Source: Pseudonocardia oroxyli
GTDB taxonomy: Bacteria > Actinomycetota > Actinomycetes > Mycobacteriales > Pseudonocardiaceae
Reading direction: 5' to 3'
Length of the DNA stretch: 64,000 bases
Assembly (NCBI RefSeq): GCF_900102195.1
Contig: NZ_FNBE01000001.1
Location: forward strand, 1-64,000
The number at the start of each line of letters is the position of its first letter. The first letter of the stretch is position 1. Below, one piece after another: positions 36,829 to 45,090 of this stretch. Both the position numbers and the translations under genes were made by a program. The notes beneath the pieces are model-generated. The model did not search any database and had not been told where the DNA came from. It was given only the letters and a program-made list of their open reading frames with translations.

Positions 36829-36887
36829 CCGAGATGAACCTCAGCCACTGTCGATCATGGTCGCCGCGTGGCTGAGGTTCATCTCGG
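36829..36887. repeat. 20-bp-stem palindrome, left border of the DUF559 unit
   Basis: Perfect 20-bp arms (36829-36848 and 36868-36887; core GAGATGAACCTCAGCCAC) enclose a 19-nt loop containing GATCATGGTC. It starts directly after the YiaA/B stop. A copy at 37820-37876 has the same stem and the same loop length in opposite orientation. Confidence 0.85.
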
Positions 36888-36942
36888 CGGGGGATTTGAC
36901 CATTCCGCCCACCGCCGACGCCCGTGACGTCACAGTGGGCGG

Positions 36943-37827
36943 ATGCTGACGACCGAGGTGCCGGGCTGGCCGGCGGTCTTTCGTGGGTCCTGGGCGGTGC
37001 GCGCCGGGCTGGTGACGCGACGGCACCTCGAGGGCCCGCGGTTCGTGCGGGTGTTCCCCGACGTCCACGTACCGGCGGGCGGGGCACTCGACCTCCGTCT
37101 CCGGTCACACGCCGCCTACCTGCACATGCAGACGCGTGGTGTCCTGTCCGGGTACGCCGCGGCCGCGCTCCACGGCGCGGCGTGCGCGCCGACGGTGGAC
37201 GTCCTTCCCGACATCACGGTCCCGGGCGGCGGCTTCCGTGCGCCAGACGGATTGCGGCTGCATCGCGAGACGCTGTCCGAGGGTGAGGTCATCGAGATCG
37301 ACGGGCTCGCCGTCACGAGTCCCGAGCGCACCGCGTTCGACCTGGCCCGCTGGGCGGCGAGCCTGAACGAGGCGGTCGCGGCCGTGGACAGGCTGGCGAA
37401 CGTCGCTCGGTTCCCTCCGGCTGCGATCCTGCGACTGAACGAGCGGCACCCCGCGATGCGCGGGTGCGCTCGCTTGCCGGAGGTGGTCGACCTCGCCGAC
37501 CATCGCTCCGGATCGCGGCCGGAGACCTTGCTCCGCCTGCTCCTGGTCCAGTCCGGGCTGCCCCGTCCTGAACTGCAGTGGGTGGTGCAGGACGTCGTCG
37601 CGAAGGAGGCGGTGTGGGTCGACCTCGCCTACCCGCGGCAGCAGGTCGGCATCGAGTACGAGGGTGCGCCCCACGTCGAGGCGGCGCAGGTGCTTCGCGA
37701 CATCGCTCGAACGACGATGCTCACCGACAAGGGGTGGCGCATGCTCCGCTTCACCAAGAACGACGTCTTCCGGCGCCCGGAGTACGTCGTCACCACGGTC
37801 GGCCGGGCCCTCCGCACGTCGAGATGA
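36943..37827 (+). CDS. DUF559 (Vsr-like PD-(D/E)XK) nuclease protein with AbiEi-like N-terminus
   Basis: The 294-residue protein has an N-terminal domain like that of AbiEi-type proteins (a winged-helix-like lead, then GVLSGYAAAALHGA and VTSPERTAFDLARWAASLNEAVAAVDRL). Its C-terminal domain resembles DUF559/Vsr endonucleases: VWVDLAYPRQQVGIEYEGAPHV near residues 225-246 supplies the acidic site, followed by RDIARTTMLTDKGWRMLRFTKNDV. A target is unknown. The gene is enclosed by two inverted copies of a long palindrome, and its stop codon lies inside the right one. Confidence 0.8.
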   Translation: MLTTEVPGWPAVFRGSWAVRAGLVTRRHLEGPRFVRVFPDVHVPAGGALDLRLRSHAAYLHMQTRGVLSGYAAAALHGAACAPTVDVLPDITVPGGGFRAPDGLRLHRETLSEGEVIEIDGLAVTSPERTAFDLARWAASLNEAVAAVDRLANVARFPPAAILRLNERHPAMRGCARLPEVVDLADHRSGSRPETLLRLLLVQSGLPRPELQWVVQDVVAKEAVWVDLAYPRQQVGIEYEGAPHVEAAQVLRDIARTTMLTDKGWRMLRFTKNDVFRRPEYVVTTVGRALRTSR

Positions 37828-37876
37828 ACGTCAGCCACGCCGAGACCATGATCAAGAGTGGCTGAGGTTCATCTCG
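37820..37876. repeat. Palindrome, right border of the DUF559 unit (inverted copy)
   Basis: Arms at 37820-37838 and 37858-37876 pair over 19 bp with one mismatch, around a 19-nt loop. The reverse complement of the loop matches the left copy's loop at 14 of 19 positions, including GATCATGGTC, so this copy is inverted. It contains the DUF559 stop and abuts the MerR gene's stop. Confidence 0.85.
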
Positions 37877-37877
37877 G

Positions 37878-38456
37878 CTAGCTGATGGCGCGGCGCGCGC
37901 GGCGCTTGCTGAGCTCGTCCTCGGGGGACTCGTCCACCGTGCCGCCGTCCGCGCGCTCCACGGGGAAGTCCTTGATGCTGCCCGTGATCTCGCGCATGGC
38001 GCCGGAGACCGCGATGCCGAAGACGCCCTGGCCGCCCTGGAGCAGGTCGACGACCTCCTCGGGGCTGGTGCACTCGTAGACCGTGGTGCCGTCCGAGAAC
38101 AGCGTGATGCCGGCCAGGTCCCTGATCCCGCGGCGGCGCAGGTGCTCGACCGCCACCCGGATGTTCTGCAGGGAGACCCCGGCGTCGAGCAGGCGCTTGA
38201 CGACCTTGAGGACCAGGACGTCCTTGAACGAGTACAGCCGCTGCGAGCCGGAACCGGCTGCCCCGCGGATCGACGGGACGACCAGGCCGGTACGCGCCCA
38301 GTAGTCCAACTGCCGATACGTGATGCCCACGACCTGACAGGCGGTGGGACCACGGAACCCGACGAGCTGGTCCGGGAGACCGTCGAGGCCCTCACCCACC
38401 AGCGGGTCCGGGAAGAGCTCGCCCTGCGAGGGCCCGTCGGACGACGACCCGTCCAC
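37878..38456 (-). CDS. MerR-family regulator (Rv1830-like)
   Basis: The 192-residue protein has a MerR DNA-binding domain: CQVVGITYRQLDYWARTGLVVPSIRGAAGSGSQRLYSFKDVLVLKVVKRLLDAGVSLQNIR. Its C-terminal TTVYECTSPEEVVDLLQGGQGVFGIAVSGAMRE matches Rv1830 of M. tuberculosis. As there, it sits next to the DUF151 nuclease and upstream of gcvP. A role in growth or glycine metabolism control is inferred from this conserved setting. GTG start. Confidence 0.9.
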   Translation of the reverse strand: MDGSSSDGPSQGELFPDPLVGEGLDGLPDQLVGFRGPTACQVVGITYRQLDYWARTGLVVPSIRGAAGSGSQRLYSFKDVLVLKVVKRLLDAGVSLQNIRVAVEHLRRRGIRDLAGITLFSDGTTVYECTSPEEVVDLLQGGQGVFGIAVSGAMREITGSIKDFPVERADGGTVDESPEDELSKRRARRAIS

Positions 38457-38622
38457 GGCTCTCCTTCCCGCCTACCGAGACCGACCGGGCCCCGACGACC
38501 GCTGCAGCAACTTGACGGAACCGACCGTAAGCGTGCCGACGCTCCCGGTCAACGCGGCGCGCCGCCGCATGACCGGCTCACCCGGGCGTGTCGGCGACAG
38601 GCCCGTCACCTCACGGCCGCAC

Positions 38623-39099
38623 CTAGCCCGGCTGGGCGCCCCGGAAGTCCTCGGGCGAGACGTTGTCGAGGAACTCGCGGAACTTCTCGACCTCGTCCTC
38701 CTGCTCGTCCGGGATCACCAGGCCCGCCTCGGCGAGCACGCTCTCGTCCGCGTGGATCGGGACGCCGATCCGCAGCGCGAGCGCCACCGAGTCGCTGGGC
38801 CGCGCCGACACCGTGATCCCGCCGTCGAAGATCAGCTCGGCGTAGAAGGTGCCCTCCTGCAGGTCGGTGATCCGCACCTGCTCCAGCCGCCGCCCCAGCG
38901 CGCCGATCACGTCCTTGAGCAGGTCGTGGGTCAGCGGGCGGGCGGGCTTGACGCCCTGCTGCTCGAGCGCGATGGCGGTGGCCTCCACCGAACCGATCCA
39001 GATCGGCAGGTAGCGGTCGCCCTGGGTCTCCCGCAACAGGAGGATCGGCTGGTTGGCGGGCAGTTCGACCCTGACACCCACGACACGCATCTCACTCAT
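38623..39099 (-). CDS. Bifunctional nuclease domain (DUF151) protein
   Basis: The 158-residue protein matches the DUF151/BFN family (Rv1829-like): MRVVGVRVELPANQPILLLRETQGDRYLPIWIGSVEATAIALEQQG, then DLLKDVIGALGRRLEQVRI and GTFYAELIFDGGITVSARPSDSVALALRIG. The plant homologue has DNase and RNase activity; the bacterial role is not established. It occupies its usual place between GarA and the MerR regulator. Confidence 0.92.
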   Translation of the reverse strand: MSEMRVVGVRVELPANQPILLLRETQGDRYLPIWIGSVEATAIALEQQGVKPARPLTHDLLKDVIGALGRRLEQVRITDLQEGTFYAELIFDGGITVSARPSDSVALALRIGVPIHADESVLAEAGLVIPDEQEDEVEKFREFLDNVSPEDFRGAQPG

Positions 39100-39217
39100 G
39101 CGGCCCGCCTCCTCATCCTGGGGTCCTGACCCTGGAGTCCGACCCTGTCGACGCTACACGCGCCGTCCGACATCCGCGCGCCTCCGGACGGGCGTGTGTT
39201 CCCGCCCGGCGACCCGC
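39100..39217. other. Gap where the FtsR-type MerR gene is usually found
   Basis: In mycobacteria and corynebacteria an FtsR-like MerR gene (Rv1828) lies between garA and the DUF151 gene. Here only 118 bases separate them and no such frame exists. Confidence 0.6.
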
Positions 39218-39670
39218 TCAGGCCCCCGCACCGGGCTCGACCGGCCCGGTGAGGAAGACCAGCCGGAACTTGCCGATCTGGACCTCGTCGCCGTTCGCGA
39301 GCACGGCGGTGTCCACCGGCTCCCGGTTGACGTAGGTGCCGTTGAGGCTGCCCACGTCCACCACGACGAACTCGCCGGAGTCCCGGCGGAACTCCGCGTG
39401 CCGCCGCGAGACGGTCACGTCGTCCAGGAAGATGTCGCTGTCCGGGTGCCGGCCCGCGCTCGTGGTGGGCCGGTCCAGCAGGAAGCGCGAGCCCGCGTTC
39501 GGGCCCCGCCGCACCACCAGCAGCGCGGAACCGGGCGGCAGCCCGTCGACGCCCGAGACGGGCTGCTCCTGGGCCGGGGGCTCGACGTCGGCCAGGAAGT
39601 CCGCGCGGAAGACCGACGTGGTCTCCGGGGAACGCTCCGGCGGGACGCCGGGCCCGTCGTTCGTGGTCAC
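39218..39670 (-). CDS. garA: FHA-domain regulator GarA
   Basis: The 150-residue protein has the N-terminal phospho-acceptor motif PETTSVFRADFL (threonines phosphorylated by PknG/PknB in mycobacteria). Its FHA domain contains GRHPDSDIFLDDVTVSRRHAEF and VGSLNGTYVNREPV. Unphosphorylated GarA (OdhI) inhibits 2-oxoglutarate dehydrogenase and NAD-glutamate dehydrogenase and activates glutamate synthase. GTG start. Its conserved neighbourhood links nitrogen and glycine metabolism. Confidence 0.96.
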   Translation of the reverse strand: MTTNDGPGVPPERSPETTSVFRADFLADVEPPAQEQPVSGVDGLPPGSALLVVRRGPNAGSRFLLDRPTTSAGRHPDSDIFLDDVTVSRRHAEFRRDSGEFVVVDVGSLNGTYVNREPVDTAVLANGDEVQIGKFRLVFLTGPVEPGAGA

Positions 39671-39749
39671 CTCGGGGTCTCCTCCTGCGATTGCGTCGTA
39701 CAGGTCGAACCTAGCGTGCGCGGCCCGGCGGTGCGGGCCCGACCGGGGC

Positions 39750-40148
39750 TCAGGCGCCGGCCGTCAGCTCGCGGTAGCCGGCCGCGTCGAGCAGGGCGGC
39801 GACGGCGGCCGCACCGTCCTCGGTGGGCTCCAGCTCGAGGAGCCATCCCTCCCCGTACGCCGACGAGTTGATCAGCTCGGGGGTGCCCTCGAGCGCGGTG
39901 TTCACCTCGACGACGGTGCCGCCGACCGGGGCGTAGATGTCCGAGACCGACTTGGTCGACTCGACCTCGCCGAGCGCGTCCCCCGCCGCGAACTCGGCCC
40001 CCACGTCGGGGAGCTCAACGAACACGACATCCCCGAGCTGGGACTGGGCGTGGTCGGTGATCCCGACCCGGACCCGGCCGGACTCCAGGGTGCGGACCCA
40101 CTCGTGGGCCTCGGTGTAGCGCAGGTCCTCGGGCGTCTGCTCCGTCAC
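39750..40148 (-). CDS. gcvH: Glycine cleavage system H protein
   Basis: GcvH carries the aminomethyl group on a lipoyl lysine between the P, T and L proteins. The 132-residue protein begins DLRYTEAHEWVR, has the lipoylation site GEVESTKSVSDIYAPVGG and ends with the usual EAYGxGWL-type block (SSAYGEGWLLELEP). I use the GTG at 40148; the frame extends upstream but the added residues are not family-like. It is separated from gcvP by garA, the DUF151 gene, the MerR gene and the DUF559 unit. Confidence 0.95.
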   Translation of the reverse strand: MTEQTPEDLRYTEAHEWVRTLESGRVRVGITDHAQSQLGDVVFVELPDVGAEFAAGDALGEVESTKSVSDIYAPVGGTVVEVNTALEGTPELINSSAYGEGWLLELEPTEDGAAAVAALLDAAGYRELTAGA

Positions 40149-40158
40149 GCGGCGGAGC

Positions 40159-40737
40159 CTAGCGCGAGCCACCGACACGAACGGGACCCGCCCGCAGTGC
40201 CAGCCCGAACTGCGTCAGGTACAGCAGGCCCGACCACAGGTAGAGGGCCACGCCCCAGGCCGCGAAGGCGTAGCCGAACGGCTGGGCGAGCGCTCCCCAG
40301 AACCCGCCCTGGGTGCCCAGCAGCAGGATCGGGAAGGCGTAGAGCAGCAGGAACGTGGCCGCCTTGCCCAGGTAGGTCACCGGGAACGGGCCGTATCCCA
40401 GCCGCCGCAGCACCGCCACGCAGACGCCGAGGACGAGGTCCCGCGCGACCAGCACGACCACGACCCACCAGGGCACGATCTCGCGCACCCCGAGCGCCAC
40501 CAGGGCCGCGAGGATGTAGAGCCGGTCGACCGCGGGGTCGAGCAGCTCGCCGAGCCGCGAGTACTGGTCCAGCAGCCGCGCGAGCTTGCCGTCCGCCCAG
40601 TCGGTGAACCCGCCGACCGCCAGCACGAGGATCGCCCAGCCGTCCGCCTCCGGGCCCAGGAGCAACCAGAGGAACAGCGGCACCCCCGCCAGCCGCAGCA
40701 GGCTCAGCAGGTTGGGGACGGTCAGCACCCCTTTCAC
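40159..40737 (-). CDS. CDP-alcohol phosphatidyltransferase (PgsA2-like)
   Basis: The 192-residue membrane protein has about six helices and the catalytic CDP-OH motif DWADGKLARLLDQYSRLGE followed by LLDPAVDR, with the four aspartates in place. It transfers a phosphatidyl or related group from a CDP-alcohol, for example in phosphatidylglycerophosphate synthesis. By position next to gcvH it matches Rv1822 (PgsA2) of mycobacteria, whose acceptor is not firmly known. GTG start. Confidence 0.88.
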   Translation of the reverse strand: MKGVLTVPNLLSLLRLAGVPLFLWLLLGPEADGWAILVLAVGGFTDWADGKLARLLDQYSRLGELLDPAVDRLYILAALVALGVREIVPWWVVVVLVARDLVLGVCVAVLRRLGYGPFPVTYLGKAATFLLLYAFPILLLGTQGGFWGALAQPFGYAFAAWGVALYLWSGLLYLTQFGLALRAGPVRVGGSR

Positions 40738-40771
40738 GGCGCGAAGGCTATACGTGGGTCACGATGGGCCC

Positions 40772-41278
40772 ATGGACGCCACTCGGCTCAAGGACGCGCA
40801 GGCTCCCCTGAAGAAGCGCTACGCCGAGGACGCGGGCTCCGCGCTGGTCACGTTGCGGGCCTCCGGGGAGCTCGACGGCAGCGGCGTGGCCTGCAAGGTG
40901 CAGACCTCGACCGCGCTGGTCGAGGCCGGGTTGCACCCGGCCACCGGCGGGGACGGGACCCAGCTCTGCTCCGGCGACATGCTCCTGGAGGCGCTGGTCG
41001 CGTGTGCCGGGGTCACCCTGCGGGCGGTGGCCACGAGCCTGGGGCTGGACGTCGAGGGGGCCGTGCGGGCCGAGGGCGACCTCGACTTCCGCGGCACCCT
41101 CGGGGTCGACAAGCAGGCTCCGGTGGGCTTCCGGGACATCCGGCTCACCTTCGACCTGCGGACCTCGGCGGACGAGGAGCAGGTCGCGTTGTTGATGAAG
41201 CTCACCGAGCGGTACTGCGTGGTGCTGCAGACCATCGCGGGCAACCCGGGGATCGACGTGTCGGTGACCCGTGGCTGA
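40772..41278 (+). CDS. OsmC-family protein
   Basis: The 168-residue protein has the OsmC/Ohr fold markers: TGGDGTQLCSGDMLLEALVACAGVTLRAVA, with the peroxidatic-type Cys in VACAG, and a C-terminal LMKLTERYCVVLQTI with the second Cys. OsmC proteins reduce organic peroxides with lipoyl or thiol donors. The ATG at 40772 lies 34 bases from the divergent pgsA-like start. Its end overlaps the next gene by 8 bases. Confidence 0.88.
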   Translation: MDATRLKDAQAPLKKRYAEDAGSALVTLRASGELDGSGVACKVQTSTALVEAGLHPATGGDGTQLCSGDMLLEALVACAGVTLRAVATSLGLDVEGAVRAEGDLDFRGTLGVDKQAPVGFRDIRLTFDLRTSADEEQVALLMKLTERYCVVLQTIAGNPGIDVSVTRG

Positions 41279-42860
41279 GCAGGCGCCCGACGCCACCGGC
41301 GCCGCCGTGCTGCTCGGCACCCTGGCCGACGCCGGCGTCACGGCCTGCTTCGCCAACCCCGGCACCTCCGAGATGCACCTCGTCGCGGCACTCGACGGCG
41401 AGCCCCGGATGCGGGCGGTGCTGACCCTGTTCGAGGGGGTCGCCACCGGCGCGGCGGACGGGTACGCCCGGATGGCCGACCGCCCCGCGGCGACGCTGCT
41501 GCACCTCGGGCCGGGCCTGGCCAACGGGACCGCGAACCTGCACAACGCCCGCCGCGCGGGCACCCCGGTGGTCAACGTCGTGGGCGACCACGCCCGGGAC
41601 CACAAACCGCTCGACGCCCCGCTCGAGTCGGACGTCGACTCCCTCGCCGGTGTGGTGTCCGCCCGTGTGCACCGCACCACCGATCCCGAGCGCCTCGGGC
41701 CGGACGTGGCGGACGCCGTCGCCGCCGCGTGCGGGCCGCCGCCCGCGATCTCGACGCTGCTCGTCCCCGCCGACGTGGCCTGGGGCCCCGGCTACGCACG
41801 CGGTGTCCCACGCCCGGTGAGCCCGCTCGGTCGCGGCGCCCTCGACGCCGACGGGCTCGAGTCGGCCGCCAAGGCGCTGTGGTCGGGCGAGCGCTGCACC
41901 CTGCTGATCGGCGGGACCGGCCTGCGCGCCGCGGGACTGCGGGCCGCGCAGCGGATCGCGGCGGCCACCGGCACCGCCCTGCTGGCGGAGTGCTTCCCCA
42001 CCCGCACGGAGCGCGGGGCGGGCCTGCCGGACGTCCCGCGCCTGGCCTACCCCGGAGACGTCGCCAGGGAGCAGCTCGCGGGCACCGCCCACCTGGTCCT
42101 GGTGGGTGCCCACTCCCCCGTCACCTTCTTCGGCTACCCCGGCAGGTCCGGCGACCTGGTCCCCGAGGGCTGCACGGTCCACCGGGTCGCGGAGACGGGC
42201 GCCGCGGGCGAGATCGCGCTCCTGGCGCTCGCCGACCTCGTCGCGGCGGACACCCCGGACCCGACGGTCGCCACGGCCGCACGGCCCGAGCTGCCCACCG
42301 GCGCACTGACCGCCCCGCTCGCGGCGGCCGTGGTGGGCGCGCTGCTCCCGGAGGGCGCGATCGTCGTCGACGAGTCGCTGACCAGCGGCACGGGGCTGCC
42401 CCAGGCCACCGCGGGCGCGCCGCGGCACGACTGGCTCACGCTCACCGGCGGCGCGATCGGCTTCGGCATGCCCGCCGCGATCGGCGCCGCGGTCGCGTGC
42501 CCGGACCGCCCGGTCTGGAGCCTGCAGGCGGACGGCAGCGCGATGTACACCGTGCAGGCGCTCTGGACCCAGGCCCGCGAGGGGCTGGACGTCACGACGG
42601 TCCTCTACGACAACGGGGCCTACGCGATCCTGCGCGGCGAGCTCCTCGGCGTGGGGGCGACCCTGGCCGAGGACTCCCCCGCCCGGTCGCTGCTGGACCT
42701 CGGCTCGCCGCGGCTGGACTTCGCGGCAATCGGCGCGGGCCTCGGCGTCCCGACTACCGTGGCGACGACCGCGGAGGAGCTGGCCGACGGGTTGCGGCGG
42801 GCGACCGCCGAACCGGGGCCCCACCTCGTCGTCGCCCGCGTACCACCGCTGGTCCCGTAG
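41271..42860 (+). CDS. ThDP-dependent enzyme, acetolactate synthase large-subunit-like
   Basis: The 529-residue protein has the three ThDP-enzyme domains: pyrimidine-binding (GVTACFANPGTSEMHLV, catalytic Glu in LFEGVATGAADGYARM), central, and pyrophosphate-binding (QADGSAMYTVQALW ... VLYDNGAYAIL, near residue 424). It resembles the IlvG/benzoylformate decarboxylase-like acetolactate synthase family that lacks a partner regulatory subunit. The substrate could be pyruvate or another 2-keto acid. It is coupled to the OsmC gene by overlap. Confidence 0.88.
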   Translation: MAEQAPDATGAAVLLGTLADAGVTACFANPGTSEMHLVAALDGEPRMRAVLTLFEGVATGAADGYARMADRPAATLLHLGPGLANGTANLHNARRAGTPVVNVVGDHARDHKPLDAPLESDVDSLAGVVSARVHRTTDPERLGPDVADAVAAACGPPPAISTLLVPADVAWGPGYARGVPRPVSPLGRGALDADGLESAAKALWSGERCTLLIGGTGLRAAGLRAAQRIAAATGTALLAECFPTRTERGAGLPDVPRLAYPGDVAREQLAGTAHLVLVGAHSPVTFFGYPGRSGDLVPEGCTVHRVAETGAAGEIALLALADLVAADTPDPTVATAARPELPTGALTAPLAAAVVGALLPEGAIVVDESLTSGTGLPQATAGAPRHDWLTLTGGAIGFGMPAAIGAAVACPDRPVWSLQADGSAMYTVQALWTQAREGLDVTTVLYDNGAYAILRGELLGVGATLAEDSPARSLLDLGSPRLDFAAIGAGLGVPTTVATTAEELADGLRRATAEPGPHLVVARVPPLVP

Positions 42861-42999
42861 AACCGACCGCTCGCCGGACCGCTCGCCGCCGTGTTCTCGC
42901 TGTTCGGCGCGGCGTGCACCATTCGCGGGACGGCTCACCCCGCCGGGGCCCGTAGCGTGTCGCCTTGATCACGGACGGCAGCAGAGGGACTCCGGAAGC

Positions 43000-43896
43000 G
43001 TGGACGTGCGAACGGCGGAGGACATGCGCGCGGGTGACCACGCGTGCGCGGTCCCGGTGAGCGACGAGGGGCTGTGGGAGCTCACCTCCCGGTTCCTCGC
43101 CCGCGGCCTGTCCGTCGGGGAGAAGGTCGTCTACTTCGACGACGGCACGTCCGAGCGGGTCCTGGACCGGCTGACCGAGGACCGGATGCCGGTCGCCGGG
43201 GCGCTGCGGAGCGGGCAGTTGCAGGTGGTCCCCGCGGACGTCACCCGCGGTGCGTTCCGGTCGCCGGTCGCGGACGTCCGCTCGCTGCTGCACTCCTACG
43301 TGGACGGGTCGGTCGCGCAGGGCTGGTCGGGCCTGCGGATGACCGGCCAGCTGAGCTACGGCGCGGGCTCCCCGGGTGGGGTCCCGCTGTCGGACTACGA
43401 CCGGGCGCTGGACGAGGTGGTCGTCGAGCGCGGGCTGACCGCCCTGTGCCTCTACGACCACACCCGCTACACCGACGCCCAGATCGAACACATGCGCGGC
43501 GTGCACCGCGAGGAGCTCGACGCCCCCGCCGCCTACGACGACGGGCTGCTGCGGATCACCCAGACCGGCCGCAACTCCGCGCGGCTGGCGGGCGAGGCCG
43601 ACCACAGCAACCGGCCGATGATCCACCGCATCATCGGCGAGGCGCTCGACCGCGCGCTGCGGGCGGCCGACTCGGACACCGACATCGAGCTGAACCTGGC
43701 GTCGCTGCGGTTCCTCGACGTCGCGGGCGCGGTCGCGCTGGTGCACGCGGCCGAGGAGTTCCCGAGCATGCACCGGCTGGTGCTCAGCGACGTGCGACCC
43801 GCGGTGCTGCGCGTCCTGGACCGCTGCGGGGCGCCGTTCGCGGCGCAGCTCGTGGTGCGGGAGGCCCGCGCCCACGGCGCGGGCGGCGGATCGTGA
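43000..43896 (+). CDS. MEDS-STAS sensory anti-anti-sigma protein
   Basis: The 298-residue protein has an N-terminal MEDS (DcmR-type sensory) domain, RAGDHACAVPVSDEGLWELTSRFLARGLSVGEKVVYFDD. A C-terminal STAS domain follows from about residue 190 (RLAGEADHSNRPMI, SDTDIELNLASLRFLDVAGAVALVHAA). The Ser in ADHSN or the LRFLDVAG turn could be the phosphorylated partner-switch site. It probably senses a small molecule and titrates an anti-sigma kinase. The next gene, 24 bases on, also starts with a MEDS-like domain and carries a kinase-type ATPase. Confidence 0.85.
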   Translation: MDVRTAEDMRAGDHACAVPVSDEGLWELTSRFLARGLSVGEKVVYFDDGTSERVLDRLTEDRMPVAGALRSGQLQVVPADVTRGAFRSPVADVRSLLHSYVDGSVAQGWSGLRMTGQLSYGAGSPGGVPLSDYDRALDEVVVERGLTALCLYDHTRYTDAQIEHMRGVHREELDAPAAYDDGLLRITQTGRNSARLAGEADHSNRPMIHRIIGEALDRALRAADSDTDIELNLASLRFLDVAGAVALVHAAEEFPSMHRLVLSDVRPAVLRVLDRCGAPFAAQLVVREARAHGAGGGS

Positions 43897-43920
43897 GGAC
43901 GGCGTCGTGAGGGTGGCAGC

Positions 43921-44877
43921 GTGAAGGTCGAGTCCCGGGTCCCCGAGACCCACCGGCTGCGCCACGCCGTCGCCTTCCACGACCGGTCCGAGGACCAGGT
44001 CCGGCGCGCGGTGGCGCTCGCCCGCGCCGCCGTCGGGCGGGGTGAGCGGCTCGCGCTCGCGGTGCCGCCCGCGGTCGAGTCGGCGGTCCGGGAGGCTCTG
44101 GGGGACAAGGACTTCGTCGCCCTCACGGTGCCGCACGGGGCGAACGGCGGGTCCGGGCAGACCACCGCGGCGTTGCGGGCGCGGGAGCTGCGCGCGCTCG
44201 TGCAGGGCGGCGGGACCCACACGGGGGTGACCGTGCTGTCCGCCCACGACCCCGGGCTCGACGGTGTCGACGGCGGCTACTGGACCGAGCTCGACGCTGC
44301 GCTGAACGTCGCCCTCGGCGACCTGCCCGTCGACCTCGTGTGCCTCTACCCCGGCTTCCCGCTGCACCTCGAGGTGCTGGAGGGGGCCCGGGTCAACCAT
44401 CCGCTGCTGGTCGAGGGGGACGGCTTCCGCGACAACCCGAGCCACCGCTGCCCGGTCGAGGTGCTGCGCGACCGCGATCCCAGCACGCCGCTGGTCCTCG
44501 GCCCGCCGGACGTCGTCCACCGCTACAACTCCTGGCAGCTGCACGAGGTCCGGGCGATGGTCGCGCAGCTCGCGCCCGCCCTGGGCTTCGACCCGGTCCG
44601 GTCGGAGGACCTGGTCCTGGCGGTCAACGAGGTCGCCACGAACGCCGTCGAGCACGGGTCGCCGCAGGCCGAGATCCACCTGTGGGCGACCTCCGGCGGG
44701 CTGGTGTGCGAGGTGCACGACTCGGGTGACCTGCACGAGCCGCTGCCGGGGCTCGTGGCGCCGCACCCGGCGGACCCGCGCGGGCGCGGAGTGTGGATCG
44801 CCCGGCAGCTGTGCGACCTGCTGCACGTGTGGCGGGACGGCCGCGGCACGCACGTCCGCCTGCACGCCACCCCGTAG
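43921..44877 (+). CDS. MEDS-HATPase anti-sigma regulatory protein
   Basis: The 318-residue protein has an N-terminal MEDS-like domain (AVAFHDRSEDQVRRAVALARAAVGRGERLALAVP) and a C-terminal GHKL ATPase domain of the RsbW type. The ATPase shows the N-box LVLAVNEVATNAVEHG near residue 245, VCEVHDSGDLHEPL, and the G-box RGRGVWIARQLCD. Such proteins bind and phosphorylate STAS antagonists and sequester sigma factors. With the preceding MEDS-STAS gene it makes a sensor-matched partner-switch pair. No sigma factor gene is adjacent. Confidence 0.87.
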   Translation: MKVESRVPETHRLRHAVAFHDRSEDQVRRAVALARAAVGRGERLALAVPPAVESAVREALGDKDFVALTVPHGANGGSGQTTAALRARELRALVQGGGTHTGVTVLSAHDPGLDGVDGGYWTELDAALNVALGDLPVDLVCLYPGFPLHLEVLEGARVNHPLLVEGDGFRDNPSHRCPVEVLRDRDPSTPLVLGPPDVVHRYNSWQLHEVRAMVAQLAPALGFDPVRSEDLVLAVNEVATNAVEHGSPQAEIHLWATSGGLVCEVHDSGDLHEPLPGLVAPHPADPRGRGVWIARQLCDLLHVWRDGRGTHVRLHATP

Positions 44878-45090
44878 GCACCCGTCCACGGAGCGTGGTC
44901 TATGATCACTGCAGGATCGTCACACCGCGGCTGTACCTGCGACTCGTCATATAGGTATGCACAGATCGTAACTGTGACGAAACAGCCCCTTGGCAAGCGG
45001 CGCGCGCCGGAGAACACTGTTGCGCGGGCCGGGCCCAAGAGGCCGCCCTCACAGGTCACACAGCAGCGTTCCATCACATTTGGGATCACC
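44878..45090 (+). promoter_or_regulatory. AT-rich leader of the BTAD gene
   Basis: This gap contains one of the least GC-rich stretches in the window. A possible -10 (CATATAGGTATG) lies at 44949-44959, and GATCGT occurs twice (44915 and 44964). A GTG at 44974 could start a longer reading of the next gene; otherwise the region is promoter and leader. Confidence 0.35.

Noticed and set aside
36841..37068. Reverse-strand small frame between the left palindrome and the DUF559 gene
   Set aside because: It runs through the palindrome arm and the start of the DUF559 gene and has no coding features.
42754..44889. 711-codon reverse-strand open frame
   Set aside because: It is antisense to the MEDS-STAS and MEDS-HATPase genes and has no recognisable domain.
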